Part shown: positions 1 to 8,331 of the stretch, in pieces
Layout of the letters: every line of letters starts with the position of its first letter
How positions within the stretch are numbered: position 1 is the stretch's first letter
Assembly: GCA_947625045.1 (NCBI GenBank)
Contig: CANQMW010000013.1
Location: 24,191-88,190 of the forward strand
DNA length: 64,000 nucleotides
Source: an uncultured Oscillospiraceae bacterium
GTDB taxonomy: Bacteria > Bacillota > Clostridia > Oscillospirales > Oscillospiraceae
Direction of reading: 5' to 3'
Program-made: the position numbers and the translations under genes
Notes under the pieces: model-generated
What the model saw: the letters and a program-made list of their open reading frames with translations, nothing else
What the model was told of the DNA's origin: nothing
Databases searched by the model: none

Positions 1-388
1 GCGGGTGCTTCTGCAAAAAGGCGGCCAGATCCTCTTCTGTCGCCTCCGCCGGGTCCAGCACATCCCGCTTCACATAAGGGGCGTAGAGCCGGGCGAACAG
101 GGCCTTGTCGTCGATGCGGGGCGCGTAGGCTTCGTCGTTGAGGCAGTCCATGAGTTTGCGGCTGACGAGCCGGGTGACCATGGTGGCCTTCTGCGCCTCG
201 GTGAGGTCGTACATGCCGAACTGGATATAGTCGTGGTAGCCCGCGCCGTAGCGGAGGGCGCAGCGGACCATGTCGGCGGCGAGCCACGCCCGGCTCCGGC
301 CGCTCAGGTCATGGGCCCGGTCCAGGATGGGCCGGAACCGGCTCCATCGCATGCCGCCCAGGACGCGGAGATAGTAGGAGAGTTTCAT
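1..388 (-). CDS. Sugar-transfer associated ATP-grasp protein, N-terminal part (runs off the window)
   Basis: Reading leftward from an ATG at 388, the first 129 residues are visible and the rest lies beyond base 1. The start is supported by an AAAGGA ribosome binding site about 9 bases upstream. The N-terminus (MKLSYYLRVLGGMRWSRF, then an LDRAHDLSGRSR segment, DMVRCALRYGAGYHDY and MYDLTEAQK) closely resembles the helical N-terminal region that I know from proteins annotated as sugar-transfer associated ATP-grasp. These lie in polysaccharide or surface-sugar loci and are predicted to ligate a carboxylate to an amine or thiol using ATP. The ATP-grasp fold itself is outside the window, so the reaction is not shown. 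Its closeness to a choline/phosphocholine operon fits a surface-polymer role. It faces away from the symporter gene. Confidence 0.6.
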   Translation of the reverse strand, partial: MKLSYYLRVLGGMRWSRFRPILDRAHDLSGRSRAWLAADMVRCALRYGAGYHDYIQFGMYDLTEAQKATMVTRLVSRKLMDCLNDEAYAPRIDDKALFARLYAPYVKRDVLDPAEATEEDLAAFLQKHP

Positions 389-439
389 TTTATGGGTTCC
401 TTTCCCCGGGGCGCGGACCCCGGCAGGAAACAGGATAGG

Positions 440-494
440 GGCCCGATGCGTCGGACTTGCATCATAGCTGCATCGAAACGGCATCGGCCTTTTT
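440..494. other. Imperfect palindrome with T tract between divergent genes
   Basis: GCCCGATGC at 441-449 is nearly complementary to GCATCGGCC at 481-489, with further GATGC/GCATC half-copies between them, followed by five T. It could be a leader structure of the leftward ATP-grasp gene or a terminator for plus-strand transcripts. No plus-strand gene precedes it, so the role is unknown. Confidence 0.25.
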
Positions 495-522
495 AAGAGT
501 TCATTAAATGGCCCAAACCGCC

Positions 523-551
523 TTGACATGGGCGTTTGGGAGGGTTACCTT
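523..551 (+). promoter_or_regulatory. Putative sigma-A promoter of the symporter gene
   Basis: TTGACA at 523-528 is a perfect -35 box. A 17-base spacer leads to TACCTT at 546-551, a poor -10 box. The start codon lies 31 bases further on. Confidence 0.45.
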
Positions 552-581
552 CGAGCCAGTTCTTGAAAGGAGGACCCTTCC

Positions 582-1937
582 ATGTGGGAAAAGATTTATG
601 ACTTTTTCGATACCCTCTGGGGATACCCCATGCTTGTTTTGCTGGTGGGCGGTGGGATATATTACGGCGTGCGCACCAGGTTTTATCAGATACGGTGTCT
701 GCCCCTCATCTTCCGAAAGACCTTCGGGGAGATGTTCAAAAAAGACGGCGGCGGGGAGGGGAGCCTGACGCCCCTGGAGACGCTGTCCACGGTCCTCGCG
801 GGGACGGTGGGCTCCGGCAACATCGCCGGCGTGGCCAGCGCCATCGCCGTGGGCGGGCCGGGGGCCCTCTTTTGGATGTGGGTCACGGCCCTGTTTGGCA
901 TGATGACGAAGCTGGCCGAGGTGGCCCTCACCATCCGCTACCGGAAAAAGGGGGAGGACGGGGAGTGGTACGGCGGGCCCATGCACTACATGCGCGGCGG
1001 CCTGGGGCACAAATGGCGGTGGCTGGCGGGGATGAACGCCGTGGCGCTTCTCTGCCTCGTGCTCACGGACGCGGCCTTCGTGCAGGTCAACACCGCCGCC
1101 ACGGCCCTGGACGACGCCTTTCATGTGCCATTGCCCCTCACCGGCGCCGCCATCGCGGGGGTGAGTCTGCTGGTGGTCCTGGGCGGGACGAAGGGGATAG
1201 GCAGGTTCTGCGCCCGGCTGGTGCCGCCCATGTGCTTTCTCTACATCGTGGGGTGCCTCGCGGTCATCGGGACGCATTTGGAGAACCTGGGCCCGGCGCT
1301 GGGGATGGTGTTCAAGTACGCCTTCACCCCTATGGGGGCCGTGGGCGGGTTCGTGGGCTCCACGGTGCTCAACACCATGACCAAGGGCGGCTTCCGGGGC
1401 ATATTCTCCAACGAGGCCGGGGAAGGCACCGCCGCCACCGTCCACGCCAACGCGAAGACCGACCACCCCATCCACCAGGGCTTTTACGGCGTAGTGGAGG
1501 TCTTTATAGACACCATCGTCATCTGCACCCTCACGGGCCTCGCCATCCTCTGCTGCGGGGACCTGTGGGCGGGGGGCCAGGAGGGGGTCTATCTCACTTT
1601 CGCCGCCTTTCGGGAGACCTTCGGCCCCGCCGGGGCGGCGGTGGCGGGGGTGTGCGTGTTCCTGTTCGCCTATTCGTCCTATCTGGGCTTTTTCGTGGAG
1701 TTCCGGACCAGTCTGGAATACCTCTTCCACGAAAGACTGACCCGCTATCTGAAGTGGCTGTTCTTCATCCCGCCCATCCTCTCCTGCACTATGCCCGTGA
1801 GCCAGGTGTGGGACCTGGCGGACATGGTGGTGGGGTTCATCTTCATCCCCAACATGATCGCCGTGCTGGCCCTGAGCCCCCAGGTGCTGGATATGCTGAA
1901 GGAATACACAGCCCTCTGCAAAGTGGAGAAGAGATGA
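582..1937 (+). CDS. AGCS family alanine/glycine:cation symporter
   Basis: The 451-residue protein is a sodium- or proton-coupled amino acid importer of the inner membrane in the alanine/glycine:cation symporter family (AlsT/AgcS/DagA). It has about ten or eleven hydrophobic segments. It carries the family signature near residue 65 (LTPLETLSTVLAGTVGSGN, then AVGGPGALFWMW), which forms the substrate and Na+ site. It also has the WYGGPMHYM and FSNEAGEGTAATVHANA motifs. Length is normal for the family. AAAGGAGG at 566-573 sits 8 bases before the ATG. It is monocistronic, with its own promoter candidate upstream and a strong bidirectional terminator straight after the stop. Substrate (alanine versus glycine or another small amino acid) cannot be decided from sequence. 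Confidence 0.93.
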   Translation: MWEKIYDFFDTLWGYPMLVLLVGGGIYYGVRTRFYQIRCLPLIFRKTFGEMFKKDGGGEGSLTPLETLSTVLAGTVGSGNIAGVASAIAVGGPGALFWMWVTALFGMMTKLAEVALTIRYRKKGEDGEWYGGPMHYMRGGLGHKWRWLAGMNAVALLCLVLTDAAFVQVNTAATALDDAFHVPLPLTGAAIAGVSLLVVLGGTKGIGRFCARLVPPMCFLYIVGCLAVIGTHLENLGPALGMVFKYAFTPMGAVGGFVGSTVLNTMTKGGFRGIFSNEAGEGTAATVHANAKTDHPIHQGFYGVVEVFIDTIVICTLTGLAILCCGDLWAGGQEGVYLTFAAFRETFGPAGAAVAGVCVFLFAYSSYLGFFVEFRTSLEYLFHERLTRYLKWLFFIPPILSCTMPVSQVWDLADMVVGFIFIPNMIAVLALSPQVLDMLKEYTALCKVEKR

Positions 1938-1939
1938 GA

Positions 1940-1975
1940 AAAGCGCCTGACCCATGGGAGGTCAGGCGCTTTTTC
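1940..1975. terminator. Bidirectional rho-independent terminator
   Basis: AAAAGCGCCTGACC at 1940-1953 pairs with GGTCAGGCGCTTTTT at 1961-1975, giving a GC-rich stem with A and T tracts on both sides. It serves the rightward symporter gene and the leftward aminotransferase gene, which converge here. Confidence 0.9.
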
Positions 1976-1987
1976 CAATAGAACGCT

Positions 1988-3277
1988 TTATGCCTTTTCC
2001 AGCAGGACCTCCAGGGCCGCGAGACGCGCCGCCACGCAGAAAAGCTGCACGGCCGCCGCCAGGGAGGGCAGGTCCGGGAAGGTGGGGGCGATACGGATGA
2101 CGCTGTCGTGGGGGTCCTTCCCGTAGGGGAAGGGGGCGCCGGCGGGGGTCAGGACCAGGCCCGCCTCCTTGCACAGGGCTACGCACCGGGCGGCGGTGCC
2201 GTCCAGACCCTCATAGGCCACGAAGTAGCCGCCCTTGGGGCGGATCCAGCGGGCGATGCCCCGGGGGGCGATCTCCTTGTCCAGGGTGTGCAGCACGCAG
2301 TCAAATTTGGGCTTGACGATGGCGGCGTGCTTTTTCATGTGGGCGTAGATACCGTTCACGTCCCCGAAGAAGTGGACGTGCCGGAGCTGGTTTATCTTGT
2401 CGTAGCCGATGGTCTGCACGCCCATCTGCTTCAGGATAAACTTCACGTTCCCCTCGCTGGCCGCCATGACGGCCAGGCCCGCCCCGGAGAAGGTGACCTT
2501 GCTGGTGGAGGCGAACTCGTAGACCATATCCTCGCTGCCCTGCTCTTTGCAGGCGTCGAAGATGTTGAGAAGCCGGTCGTCCTCCGCCTCGAACCCGTGG
2601 ACGATGTAGGCGTTGTCCCAGAAGATGCGAAAATCGTCCGCCGCGGGCTTCAATGCCGCGAAGGCCCGGACCGTGTCGTCGGAATAGGTGACGCCGGAGG
2701 GGTTGGAGTACTTGGGCACGCACCATATGCCCTTCACCGCCGGGTCGGACTCCACAAGCTCTTTCACCATGTCCATGTCCGGACCGGTGGGCAGCAGGGG
2801 GACGTTGATCATCTCGATGCCGAAGGCCTCGCATATGGCGAAGTGGCGGTCATAGCCGGGCACCGGGCAGAGGAACTTCACCGTCCCCTGCTGGCCCCAG
2901 GGCTTGCTGCCCTTGTAGACGCCCAGCAGCAGGGCCTTCACCACCGCGTCGTACATCAGGTTCAGGCTGGACTGGCCGCCCATGATGATGTTCTTTTGCT
3001 CCAGACCCAAGAGGTCCGCGAAAAGCTGCTTGCACTCGTCCACGCCGGCCAATTCCCCGTAGTTGCGCACGTCCGTGCCCTTGCGGGTGACGATGAGGCC
3101 GGCCGGGTCCTGGCCCAAAAGGCCCATGGACAGGTCCAGCTGCACCGGGTTGGGCTTGCCCCGGGCCATGTTCAGGTCCCGGGGGATGGCCGCCAGCTCC
3201 TTGTATTCCTTCGCGACGAGCGCGTGCTCGGCCTGGAGTTCTTCCTTGGTCATATCAAGATAACTTTTCATTATCAT
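1988..3277 (-). CDS. PLP-dependent aspartate-type aminotransferase (PF12897 class)
   Basis: The 429-residue protein belongs to the fold-type I aminotransferases. It fits the bacterial aspartate aminotransferase subgroup described by PF12897 rather than the AspC/AAT1 type. Features seen are the N-terminal LNMARGKPNP segment, NPSG at residues 192-195, the cofactor-binding DNAY at 221-224, and the Schiff-base lysine in FASTSKVTFSG (Lys260). The likely reaction is amino transfer between aspartate and 2-oxoglutarate, but substrate range is not certain. The ATG at 3277 follows AAGGA at 6 bases. A second in-frame ATG two codons later is less well spaced. The gene is alone between its own promoter and the shared terminator, so it is probably a single-gene unit. 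Confidence 0.88.
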   Translation of the reverse strand: MIMKSYLDMTKEELQAEHALVAKEYKELAAIPRDLNMARGKPNPVQLDLSMGLLGQDPAGLIVTRKGTDVRNYGELAGVDECKQLFADLLGLEQKNIIMGGQSSLNLMYDAVVKALLLGVYKGSKPWGQQGTVKFLCPVPGYDRHFAICEAFGIEMINVPLLPTGPDMDMVKELVESDPAVKGIWCVPKYSNPSGVTYSDDTVRAFAALKPAADDFRIFWDNAYIVHGFEAEDDRLLNIFDACKEQGSEDMVYEFASTSKVTFSGAGLAVMAASEGNVKFILKQMGVQTIGYDKINQLRHVHFFGDVNGIYAHMKKHAAIVKPKFDCVLHTLDKEIAPRGIARWIRPKGGYFVAYEGLDGTAARCVALCKEAGLVLTPAGAPFPYGKDPHDSVIRIAPTFPDLPSLAAAVQLFCVAARLAALEVLLEKA

Positions 3278-3303
3278 AACCGTTCCTTATTTTATTCCCA
3301 TAC

Positions 3304-3332
3304 AGTATAATAGATACAGTCTGGATTTGCAA
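3304..3332 (-). promoter_or_regulatory. Sigma-A promoter of the aminotransferase gene
   Basis: On the minus strand TTGCAA (3332-3327) is followed after 17 bases by TATACT (3309-3304). The start codon lies 27 bases downstream of the -10 box, so the leader is very short. Confidence 0.75.
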
Positions 3333-3373
3333 TCCTTTTTATGCTGTTATCCCGCTTTTTGGGAAAATAGACA

Positions 3374-3401
3374 AGTCCCCGGCCAAATGAGGCCGGGGAC
3401 T
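3374..3401 (-). terminator. Terminator of the lic-like operon
   Basis: A perfect 11-base stem (3374-3384 with 3391-3401, AGTCCCCGGCC) has a 6-base loop, followed on the minus strand by a loose T-rich stretch. It separates the transporter gene from the next promoter. Confidence 0.75.
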
Positions 3402-3419
3402 GGCAGTTATGATGATGGG

Positions 3420-4949
3420 TCAGCTGCCCAGCTCCTTCAAATAGGCCTTGGCGTCCTTGATGAAGCTGGCGATGATGAGCACGATGACCATGGCGATGGG
3501 GAAGGCCGCGATGATGGACACGGTCTGCAGGTTGTTCATGGACCCCTCGGAGAAGATGAGGGCGATGGGCAGGAGGATAAGGAGAATGGCCCAAAAGAGC
3601 TTCATCCCCCGGCCGGCTTCTTCCTCCCCGGTGAGCTCCCGATAGCTGTACTGGCTGGCAACCAGGGTGATGGAGTCGAAGCTGGTGGCGTAAAAGGCGA
3701 TCATGGAAAGGGCCAGCAGACCCAGCACGATCTGGTGGCAGGGCAGGGTGCCCAAGATAGCGATAACGGTCTCGTAGAGGTCCCCGCAGGCGCCGTAAAA
3801 GCCCAGCACGTCCATCTTTCCCATCATCTGAAGCCCTAAGCCGTAGTTGCCCAGGACGATGAAGGACACCAGCGTGCTGCTCACGCCGAAGATGTAGGTG
3901 CCCAATATGACCTGCTTTACCGTGCGGCCCCGGCTGATAGAGCCCATGAAGAAGGGGGAGGCCACCGCCCACACCATCCAGTAGGCCCAGTAGAAGATGG
4001 TCCAGTTCTGGGGGAAGGAGGAGGTGCGAAGAGCGTCCGTCCAGGTGCTGAGGCCGATGTAATTTTGGAACATGTTCCCCAGGGCCGTGAAACCCGTCTC
4101 GATGATGTACCGGGCCTGGCCGCCGAAGAGGAGGACGTAGAGAAGCAGCGTGCCGAAGAGGTACATGCAGGCGTTTGCCAGCCACGATACCCCCCTGATG
4201 CCCTTCAATACCGCCCCGGTGTACACAAGGCAGGTGATGACCAGGATGGCAATGGTCAGGTACTTGGAGCTGGGTACCCCCACCAGGGAGGTGAGAGCCG
4301 CCGATAGGAGCGGCGTGGCCACGGAGAAGGTTGTGGCGGTGCCCGCGATGAGGGCGATGACCGCCAGCACATCGATGAACCGGCCCGCCGCCTTATCGGT
4401 ATGGGGGCCCAGGATGGCCCGGCAGGCCTCGGAGTATTTCTGCTTCTTCACCCCCCGCACGTGGAGCATGAACCCGAAGCAGGCGGCAAGGGTGGCGTAA
4501 AAGCTCCACACCGTGGGGCCCCAGTGGAACAGGGGGTAGGTGGAGGCCCAGTCCTGGATGGAGCCCATCTCCGCCACATGGGGCTCCTGGGCGTAGTATA
4601 TCCACTCGCACAGGGAGTAGAAGAGGATGTCAGCGGCGAGACCGCAGGTGAACACCATGGCCCCCCAGGTCCAAAAGCCGTACTTGGGCTTCTCCCCGGG
4701 CTTGCCAAGGGTGATCTTCCCGATGGGGGAGAAGGATATCCAGAGGGACACGATGAGCACGCCGAGGCCTATGATCAGGTAATACACGCCGAAGCTGTCG
4801 CCGAGAAAGCCCCGGATGGCGGCCAGGGCCCCGGTGGAGCGCTCCGGCGAGAGAATGAACACCACGCACAGCGCCAATATCGCCCCGAAGGGCACCACGG
4901 TGGTAAAGGGGTCCAGACGCCGCCTGGGGGCGGCAGTTTTCTTCTCCAT
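3420..4949 (-). CDS. BCCT family transporter (choline/betaine/carnitine)
   Basis: The 509-residue protein has twelve predicted membrane segments and is a betaine/carnitine/choline transporter of the plasma membrane. The conserved BCCT segment is seen (GFWTWGAMVFTCGLAADILFY near residue 95, then EWIYYAQEPHV). It also has WTIFYWAYWMVWAVASPFFMGSISRGR, which holds the family's Trp-rich signature, and SFDSITLVASQ. Two ATGs are possible. I chose the one at 4949 because AAGGAGG is 7 bases away, against 1 base for the ATG at 4955. The upstream nucleotidyltransferase stop codon is only two bases away, so the genes are translationally coupled. Context with choline-kinase and cytidylyltransferase genes makes choline the best substrate guess, playing the part of LicB. 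Confidence 0.92.
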   Translation of the reverse strand: MEKKTAAPRRRLDPFTTVVPFGAILALCVVFILSPERSTGALAAIRGFLGDSFGVYYLIIGLGVLIVSLWISFSPIGKITLGKPGEKPKYGFWTWGAMVFTCGLAADILFYSLCEWIYYAQEPHVAEMGSIQDWASTYPLFHWGPTVWSFYATLAACFGFMLHVRGVKKQKYSEACRAILGPHTDKAAGRFIDVLAVIALIAGTATTFSVATPLLSAALTSLVGVPSSKYLTIAILVITCLVYTGAVLKGIRGVSWLANACMYLFGTLLLYVLLFGGQARYIIETGFTALGNMFQNYIGLSTWTDALRTSSFPQNWTIFYWAYWMVWAVASPFFMGSISRGRTVKQVILGTYIFGVSSTLVSFIVLGNYGLGLQMMGKMDVLGFYGACGDLYETVIAILGTLPCHQIVLGLLALSMIAFYATSFDSITLVASQYSYRELTGEEEAGRGMKLFWAILLILLPIALIFSEGSMNNLQTVSIIAAFPIAMVIVLIIASFIKDAKAYLKELGS

Positions 4950-4951
4950 GT

Positions 4952-5677
4952 TCATCCCTCCTTGATGAGATGCCGGTAGCCTGGGTCCGCGGCGGCCAGG
5001 TCCGCGAGGCTGTCTATCTCCATTACGTCCCCGGCCTTCATGGGCCGCACGCCCAATCGATAGTCCCCGGGGTGGCAGAACAGGGCCACATCGTCCCAAT
5101 ATATCTGCCGGTTCCGCTTTCCCTCGAATTCCAGCTCCAAATGCCTTCTGAGCTTTCGCCCGTCCTCCGCTGTCCAGCGGGAGACGCTGTAGAGCTGCCA
5201 GCCGTGGCTGCCCCCGGTGCGGCTGCAATGGGTGACCACGCCGTCTTCCACGGTCAGCAGCCACTCGTCGGTGGGCTCGTCGGTCCACACGCAGTTGTAG
5301 CCGGAGCGGTCGAAGTCTGGCGCCAGGGCGGCGGCGTCCTTTATGAGCTGGTCCCCGTCCAGGATGAGGGCGTCTTCGATGTGTTCCCGGGCGGCGTACA
5401 GGGAGGAGATGTTGTTGCAGGTATCGTACCATGGGTTTTCGATGAGCGTAAGGCCCGGATACTTGGCGGACAGGTACGCGAATTGCTCCTTTTTATAGCC
5501 CACCACCACGTATATCTCCCGGACGCCATTCTCATGCAGGGAGGCGATGCAGGATTCGATCATGGGCACGCCGTTCACGGGGATGAGGGGCTTGGGGGTG
5601 GCGAATGTCAGGGGCCGGAGCCGGGTGCCCTCCCCGGCGGCCATGATGACGGCCCTTTTCACGGTGTGCGCGCTCAT
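4952..5677 (-). CDS. LicC-like nucleotidyltransferase (choline-phosphate cytidylyltransferase type)
   Basis: The 241-residue protein is a sugar-nucleotide-type transferase of the LicC group. It would join CTP to phosphocholine (or a similar phospho-amine) to give CDP-choline. The N-terminal nucleotide loop is clear (AVIMAAGEGTRLRPLT, residues 9-24), followed by PKPLIPVNG, and the metal-binding Asp lies in LILDGDQL near residue 106. Length matches LicC. The start overlaps the stop of the fusion gene upstream by 4 bases (ATGA), and its own stop is two bases from the transporter start. The three genes therefore form one tight operon. The family also includes phosphonate cytidylyltransferases (PntC), which I cannot exclude. 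Confidence 0.82.
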   Translation of the reverse strand: MSAHTVKRAVIMAAGEGTRLRPLTFATPKPLIPVNGVPMIESCIASLHENGVREIYVVVGYKKEQFAYLSAKYPGLTLIENPWYDTCNNISSLYAAREHIEDALILDGDQLIKDAAALAPDFDRSGYNCVWTDEPTDEWLLTVEDGVVTHCSRTGGSHGWQLYSVSRWTAEDGRKLRRHLELEFEGKRNRQIYWDDVALFCHPGDYRLGVRPMKAGDVMEIDSLADLAAADPGYRHLIKEG

Positions 5678-7407
5678 GCTCCCAGCTCCTTTGCCAGACG
5701 ATAAAAGTCCTTGGCGTAGCGGTACTGCCGCAGGGAATACTCCCCGAACTCCACGCCCAGGTTCCGCTTATACTCGCACCAGTTGCTCCACAGTAGCCCC
5801 CCGGCGGCCATATAGCAGTATATCTTGAGCCGGGTCTCCGCCAGGCAGCCCTCGGGGAAGTAGGCGTCGATAAGCCTGTCGGCCCGGGCCCGGTCGTAGA
5901 GGGCGTAGATGGCGAACATGGCGATGTCCACATGGGGGTCCTGCATCCCGGCGTACTCCCAGTCGATGAGCTGGATGTCCCCGCCGTCCCGGCCGGTGAA
6001 GAGAAAGTTGTCCGGCACCGCGTCCATGTGGGTGAGGCATTTCTCCCCGGCGTGGGCCTCGATGAAGGGCCGCAGGGACAGGACATTGGCCTTCGTTTGG
6101 GCGTAGTCCCGGTAGATGGAGGAGGCCCCGTCCCAGAGGGACTCGTAGTAGTCGATGGTGGCGAAGATGTCGAATTCGTGGGGCACCGTGAGACGCATCT
6201 CATGGAAGGCCCTCAGCCGGGCCATGCACCGGCGCACGTCGTTTATATTGCCGGGGTCGCACACCCGCACCCGGTCCAAAAACCGGGTCAGCTTGTAGCC
6301 CGTGTCCGGGTCTAAAAGCACCGGGTCGTCGCAGAGGCCCTTTCCCCGGATGGCGGCGTAGGCCGCTGCCTCCTGATGGCGGTCAATGAGCTTATCCGTG
6401 CCCTCCCCGGGCACCCGCATGACGTACCGCTCGCCCCGGCAGGTAAAGAGGAAGGAGCGGTTGGTGATGCCCTTTTTCAGCACCTCCACGTCCAGGACGT
6501 CGGAAGGGTCCGCGTCCAGCGCCGCCGCCGCGGCGGATATGGCCCGGGAGCGGAGATGGGCCGAGCCGCTGTCCAGCTCCCGCAGGCCGTCATAGGTGTT
6601 GATCTCCACCGCCTTTCGGTTGGGCCAGACACGGGCGTACACCGTCCCGCCGCAGGTGAAGAGGGCGTCCTCCCACCAGGCGTCGTGACAGCGGCTGTCG
6701 GCGTCCATTTCAAGGATGCGGGCGCGCAGCGGCCCCGCCAGGGCACGGGGGATGTAGGATACTCCCACCATGGCGCTGCCGCCCTGGGCGGGGATGAGCT
6801 CCATGCGCCGGTTGGGCCGGACGGTGGAGGCGGGGGAGGGCTCGTCGGTGACCATGTACCAGCCGTACAGCTCCCGGGAGGAGAAGGGGTCATCGGCGCA
6901 CCACACGTCGCAGGGCAGAATATAGGCGTTTTCCAGCCGGTCCGCCGCGAGGGCCAGGGAGTGGAGGTTGTTGCGCCCGGCATAGTCCCGGTTCACGATG
7001 AGCTTCACGCCGTACTGGTCGATCAAAAACTCATAGGCCTCCTTCATGAAGCCTACCACCACGGCGATGTCGGTGACGCCCGCGGCATGGAGCTGGCGGA
7101 TGAGCCGCTCGATGAGGCTCTCCCCATGGACCTCCAAAAGCCCCTTGGGCGTCTCGGTGTTGATGGGCGCCATGCGCATGCCCGCCCCGGCGGCCAATAT
7201 CACCGCCTGCCGGGGGCGGTTTTCCTCCAGCAGGGCCCGGGCCTTCTCCGTGGGGGCCATGCCGGCGAGATACCCCTGCTCCGTCAATGACCGGAGGCAG
7301 CGGTTCACCGCTCCCAGGCTGTGGCCGCTTCGCTCCGCCAAAGGCCGCTGGCCGGCATAGGGCGCGCCGCCCAAAATGTTCAGGATATCCATTTCCTGAA
7401 TGTTCAT
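5674..7407 (-). CDS. Winged-helix / LicC-type nucleotidyltransferase / LicA-type choline kinase fusion
   Basis: About 577 residues hold three parts. Residues 1-65 form a small winged helix-turn-helix (MDILNILGG to LTEQGYLAG). Residues about 68-290 form a nucleotidyltransferase (AVILAAGAGMRMAPINTETP, PKGLLEVHG, ILPCDVW). Residues about 300-577 form a choline/ethanolamine-kinase-like phosphotransferase with the Brenner motif in LTHMDAVPDNFLF and the metal-binding LIDWEYAG. One chain could therefore both phosphorylate choline and activate it, with the winged helix giving DNA binding or autoregulation. The ATG at 7407 has GAGG 13 bases away. An in-frame TTG at 7413 is better spaced (7 bases), so the true start is uncertain by two codons. 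It is the first gene of the operon. Confidence 0.85.
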   Translation of the reverse strand: MNIQEMDILNILGGAPYAGQRPLAERSGHSLGAVNRCLRSLTEQGYLAGMAPTEKARALLEENRPRQAVILAAGAGMRMAPINTETPKGLLEVHGESLIERLIRQLHAAGVTDIAVVVGFMKEAYEFLIDQYGVKLIVNRDYAGRNNLHSLALAADRLENAYILPCDVWCADDPFSSRELYGWYMVTDEPSPASTVRPNRRMELIPAQGGSAMVGVSYIPRALAGPLRARILEMDADSRCHDAWWEDALFTCGGTVYARVWPNRKAVEINTYDGLRELDSGSAHLRSRAISAAAAALDADPSDVLDVEVLKKGITNRSFLFTCRGERYVMRVPGEGTDKLIDRHQEAAAYAAIRGKGLCDDPVLLDPDTGYKLTRFLDRVRVCDPGNINDVRRCMARLRAFHEMRLTVPHEFDIFATIDYYESLWDGASSIYRDYAQTKANVLSLRPFIEAHAGEKCLTHMDAVPDNFLFTGRDGGDIQLIDWEYAGMQDPHVDIAMFAIYALYDRARADRLIDAYFPEGCLAETRLKIYCYMAAGGLLWSNWCEYKRNLGVEFGEYSLRQYRYAKDFYRLAKELGA

Positions 7408-7443
7408 AAACAAAATAAAACCTCATTTCGTGAACATAGGGCC

Positions 7444-7472
7444 ATTATAATACGGCCGGGCGGGGATGTCAA
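7444..7472 (-). promoter_or_regulatory. Consensus sigma-A promoter of the lic-like operon
   Basis: On the minus strand TTGACA (7472-7467), 17 bases, then TATAAT (7449-7444). Both boxes match the consensus fully. It begins 5 bases after the phosphatase stop codon and 36 bases before the fusion gene. Confidence 0.88.
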
Positions 7473-7476
7473 CCCC

Positions 7477-7938
7477 TTAAACCCGGCCCTCCTGAATGGC
7501 AGCCAGCAGGCCCCGGCAGCCCTCGTCCACGTCCCGCCAGGTGGCCTCGAAATCCCCGGTGTACCAGGGGTCCGCCACATCTCCGGGCCGGTCGGTGTAT
7601 TCCAGCAGCATGCGCAGCTTGTCCTCGCCGCCGCTGCCGCATATGCGCCGCATATTGCGGAGATTGGCCCCGTCCATGCCCACCAGAAGGTCGTATTTTT
7701 TGTAGTCCTCCCGGGTCATCTGCCGGGCCACCTTCCCGGCGCAGTCGATGCCGTGCTTGGCCAGCATCCGCCGGGCGGGGGGATAGACGGGATTTCCGAT
7801 CTCCTCCGTGCTGGTGGCGGCGGAGGCGATGGTGAATTCCGCCGCGAGGTCCGCTTTTTTCACGATGTCCTTCATCACGAACTCGGCCATGGGACTGCGG
7901 CAGATGTTCCCGTGGCAGACGAAAAGTATCCTATACAT
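7477..7938 (-). CDS. Low molecular weight protein-tyrosine phosphatase
   Basis: The 153-residue cytoplasmic enzyme hydrolyses phosphotyrosine, in bacteria often on tyrosine kinases or sugar-transfer enzymes of exopolysaccharide systems. The P-loop C-x5-R-S is at the N-terminus (VCHGNICRSPMAE, Cys8 nucleophile, Arg14), with His replacing the more usual Leu/Thr after the Cys. The general-acid Asp is in VADPWYTGDF near the C-terminus. Length is normal for the family. The gene faces the same way as the lic-like operon but is separated from it by that operon's own promoter. Local surface-sugar genes suggest a link to capsule or teichoic-type polymers, but this is inference. Confidence 0.92.
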   Translation of the reverse strand: MYRILFVCHGNICRSPMAEFVMKDIVKKADLAAEFTIASAATSTEEIGNPVYPPARRMLAKHGIDCAGKVARQMTREDYKKYDLLVGMDGANLRNMRRICGSGGEDKLRMLLEYTDRPGDVADPWYTGDFEATWRDVDEGCRGLLAAIQEGRV

Positions 7939-8188
7939 GTTTTATCCTGCTCCCGGCGTTATCATGTCTCTTTTCCGCCTCAGCATACCACAGTTTTTGG
8001 CCCGTGAAAACCCCAAAAGCGCCTATTTCGCAAAAATCGGCTTTGACTGCGAAAACGTCAGGACCGTTGCATTGAACAGTTTGGTCCATAATGCTAAATT
8101 TATAAGTAGAGATACCATATCCGGGGCAGGCGAGCGCGAAATGGCCGAATACGGCCCTGAATTGTTCGTGCCAATCCGGAAAATTAAT

Positions 8189-8219
8189 GGTATAATAGCG
8201 CTGATACCGCTATTATACC
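8189..8219. promoter_or_regulatory. 12-bp perfect inverted repeat around a TATAAT box
   Basis: GGTATAATAGCG at 8189-8200 is exactly mirrored by CGCTATTATACC at 8208-8219, with a 7-base centre. It lies in the 390-base gap before the LytTR regulator gene, which otherwise holds no gene that I can see. It looks like a protein-binding operator placed over a -10 box. No convincing -35 box was found. Confidence 0.5.
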
Positions 8220-8230
8220 TCAGGATACCG

Positions 8231-8274
8231 GTCGCGCTCCCGGCAAATGCCGGAACCGCGCGACATGGTATAAT
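8231..8274 (+). promoter_or_regulatory. Nested palindrome next to a second TATAAT box, promoter region of the two-component operon
   Basis: GTCGCGC (8231-8237) pairs with GCGCGAC (8258-8264). Inside it CCGGCA (8240-8245) pairs with TGCCGG (8248-8253). Directly after comes GGTATAAT (8267-8274), repeating the box in the inverted repeat 70 bases upstream. The palindrome covers where a -35 box would be, so activator or repressor control is likely. The regulator gene starts 58 bases downstream of the box. Confidence 0.45.
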
Positions 8275-8331
8275 AATATGCTAAGGAAAGAAGACGACTG
8301 GAAAGGTGCCACACTACGGGAGGAATGGCAT

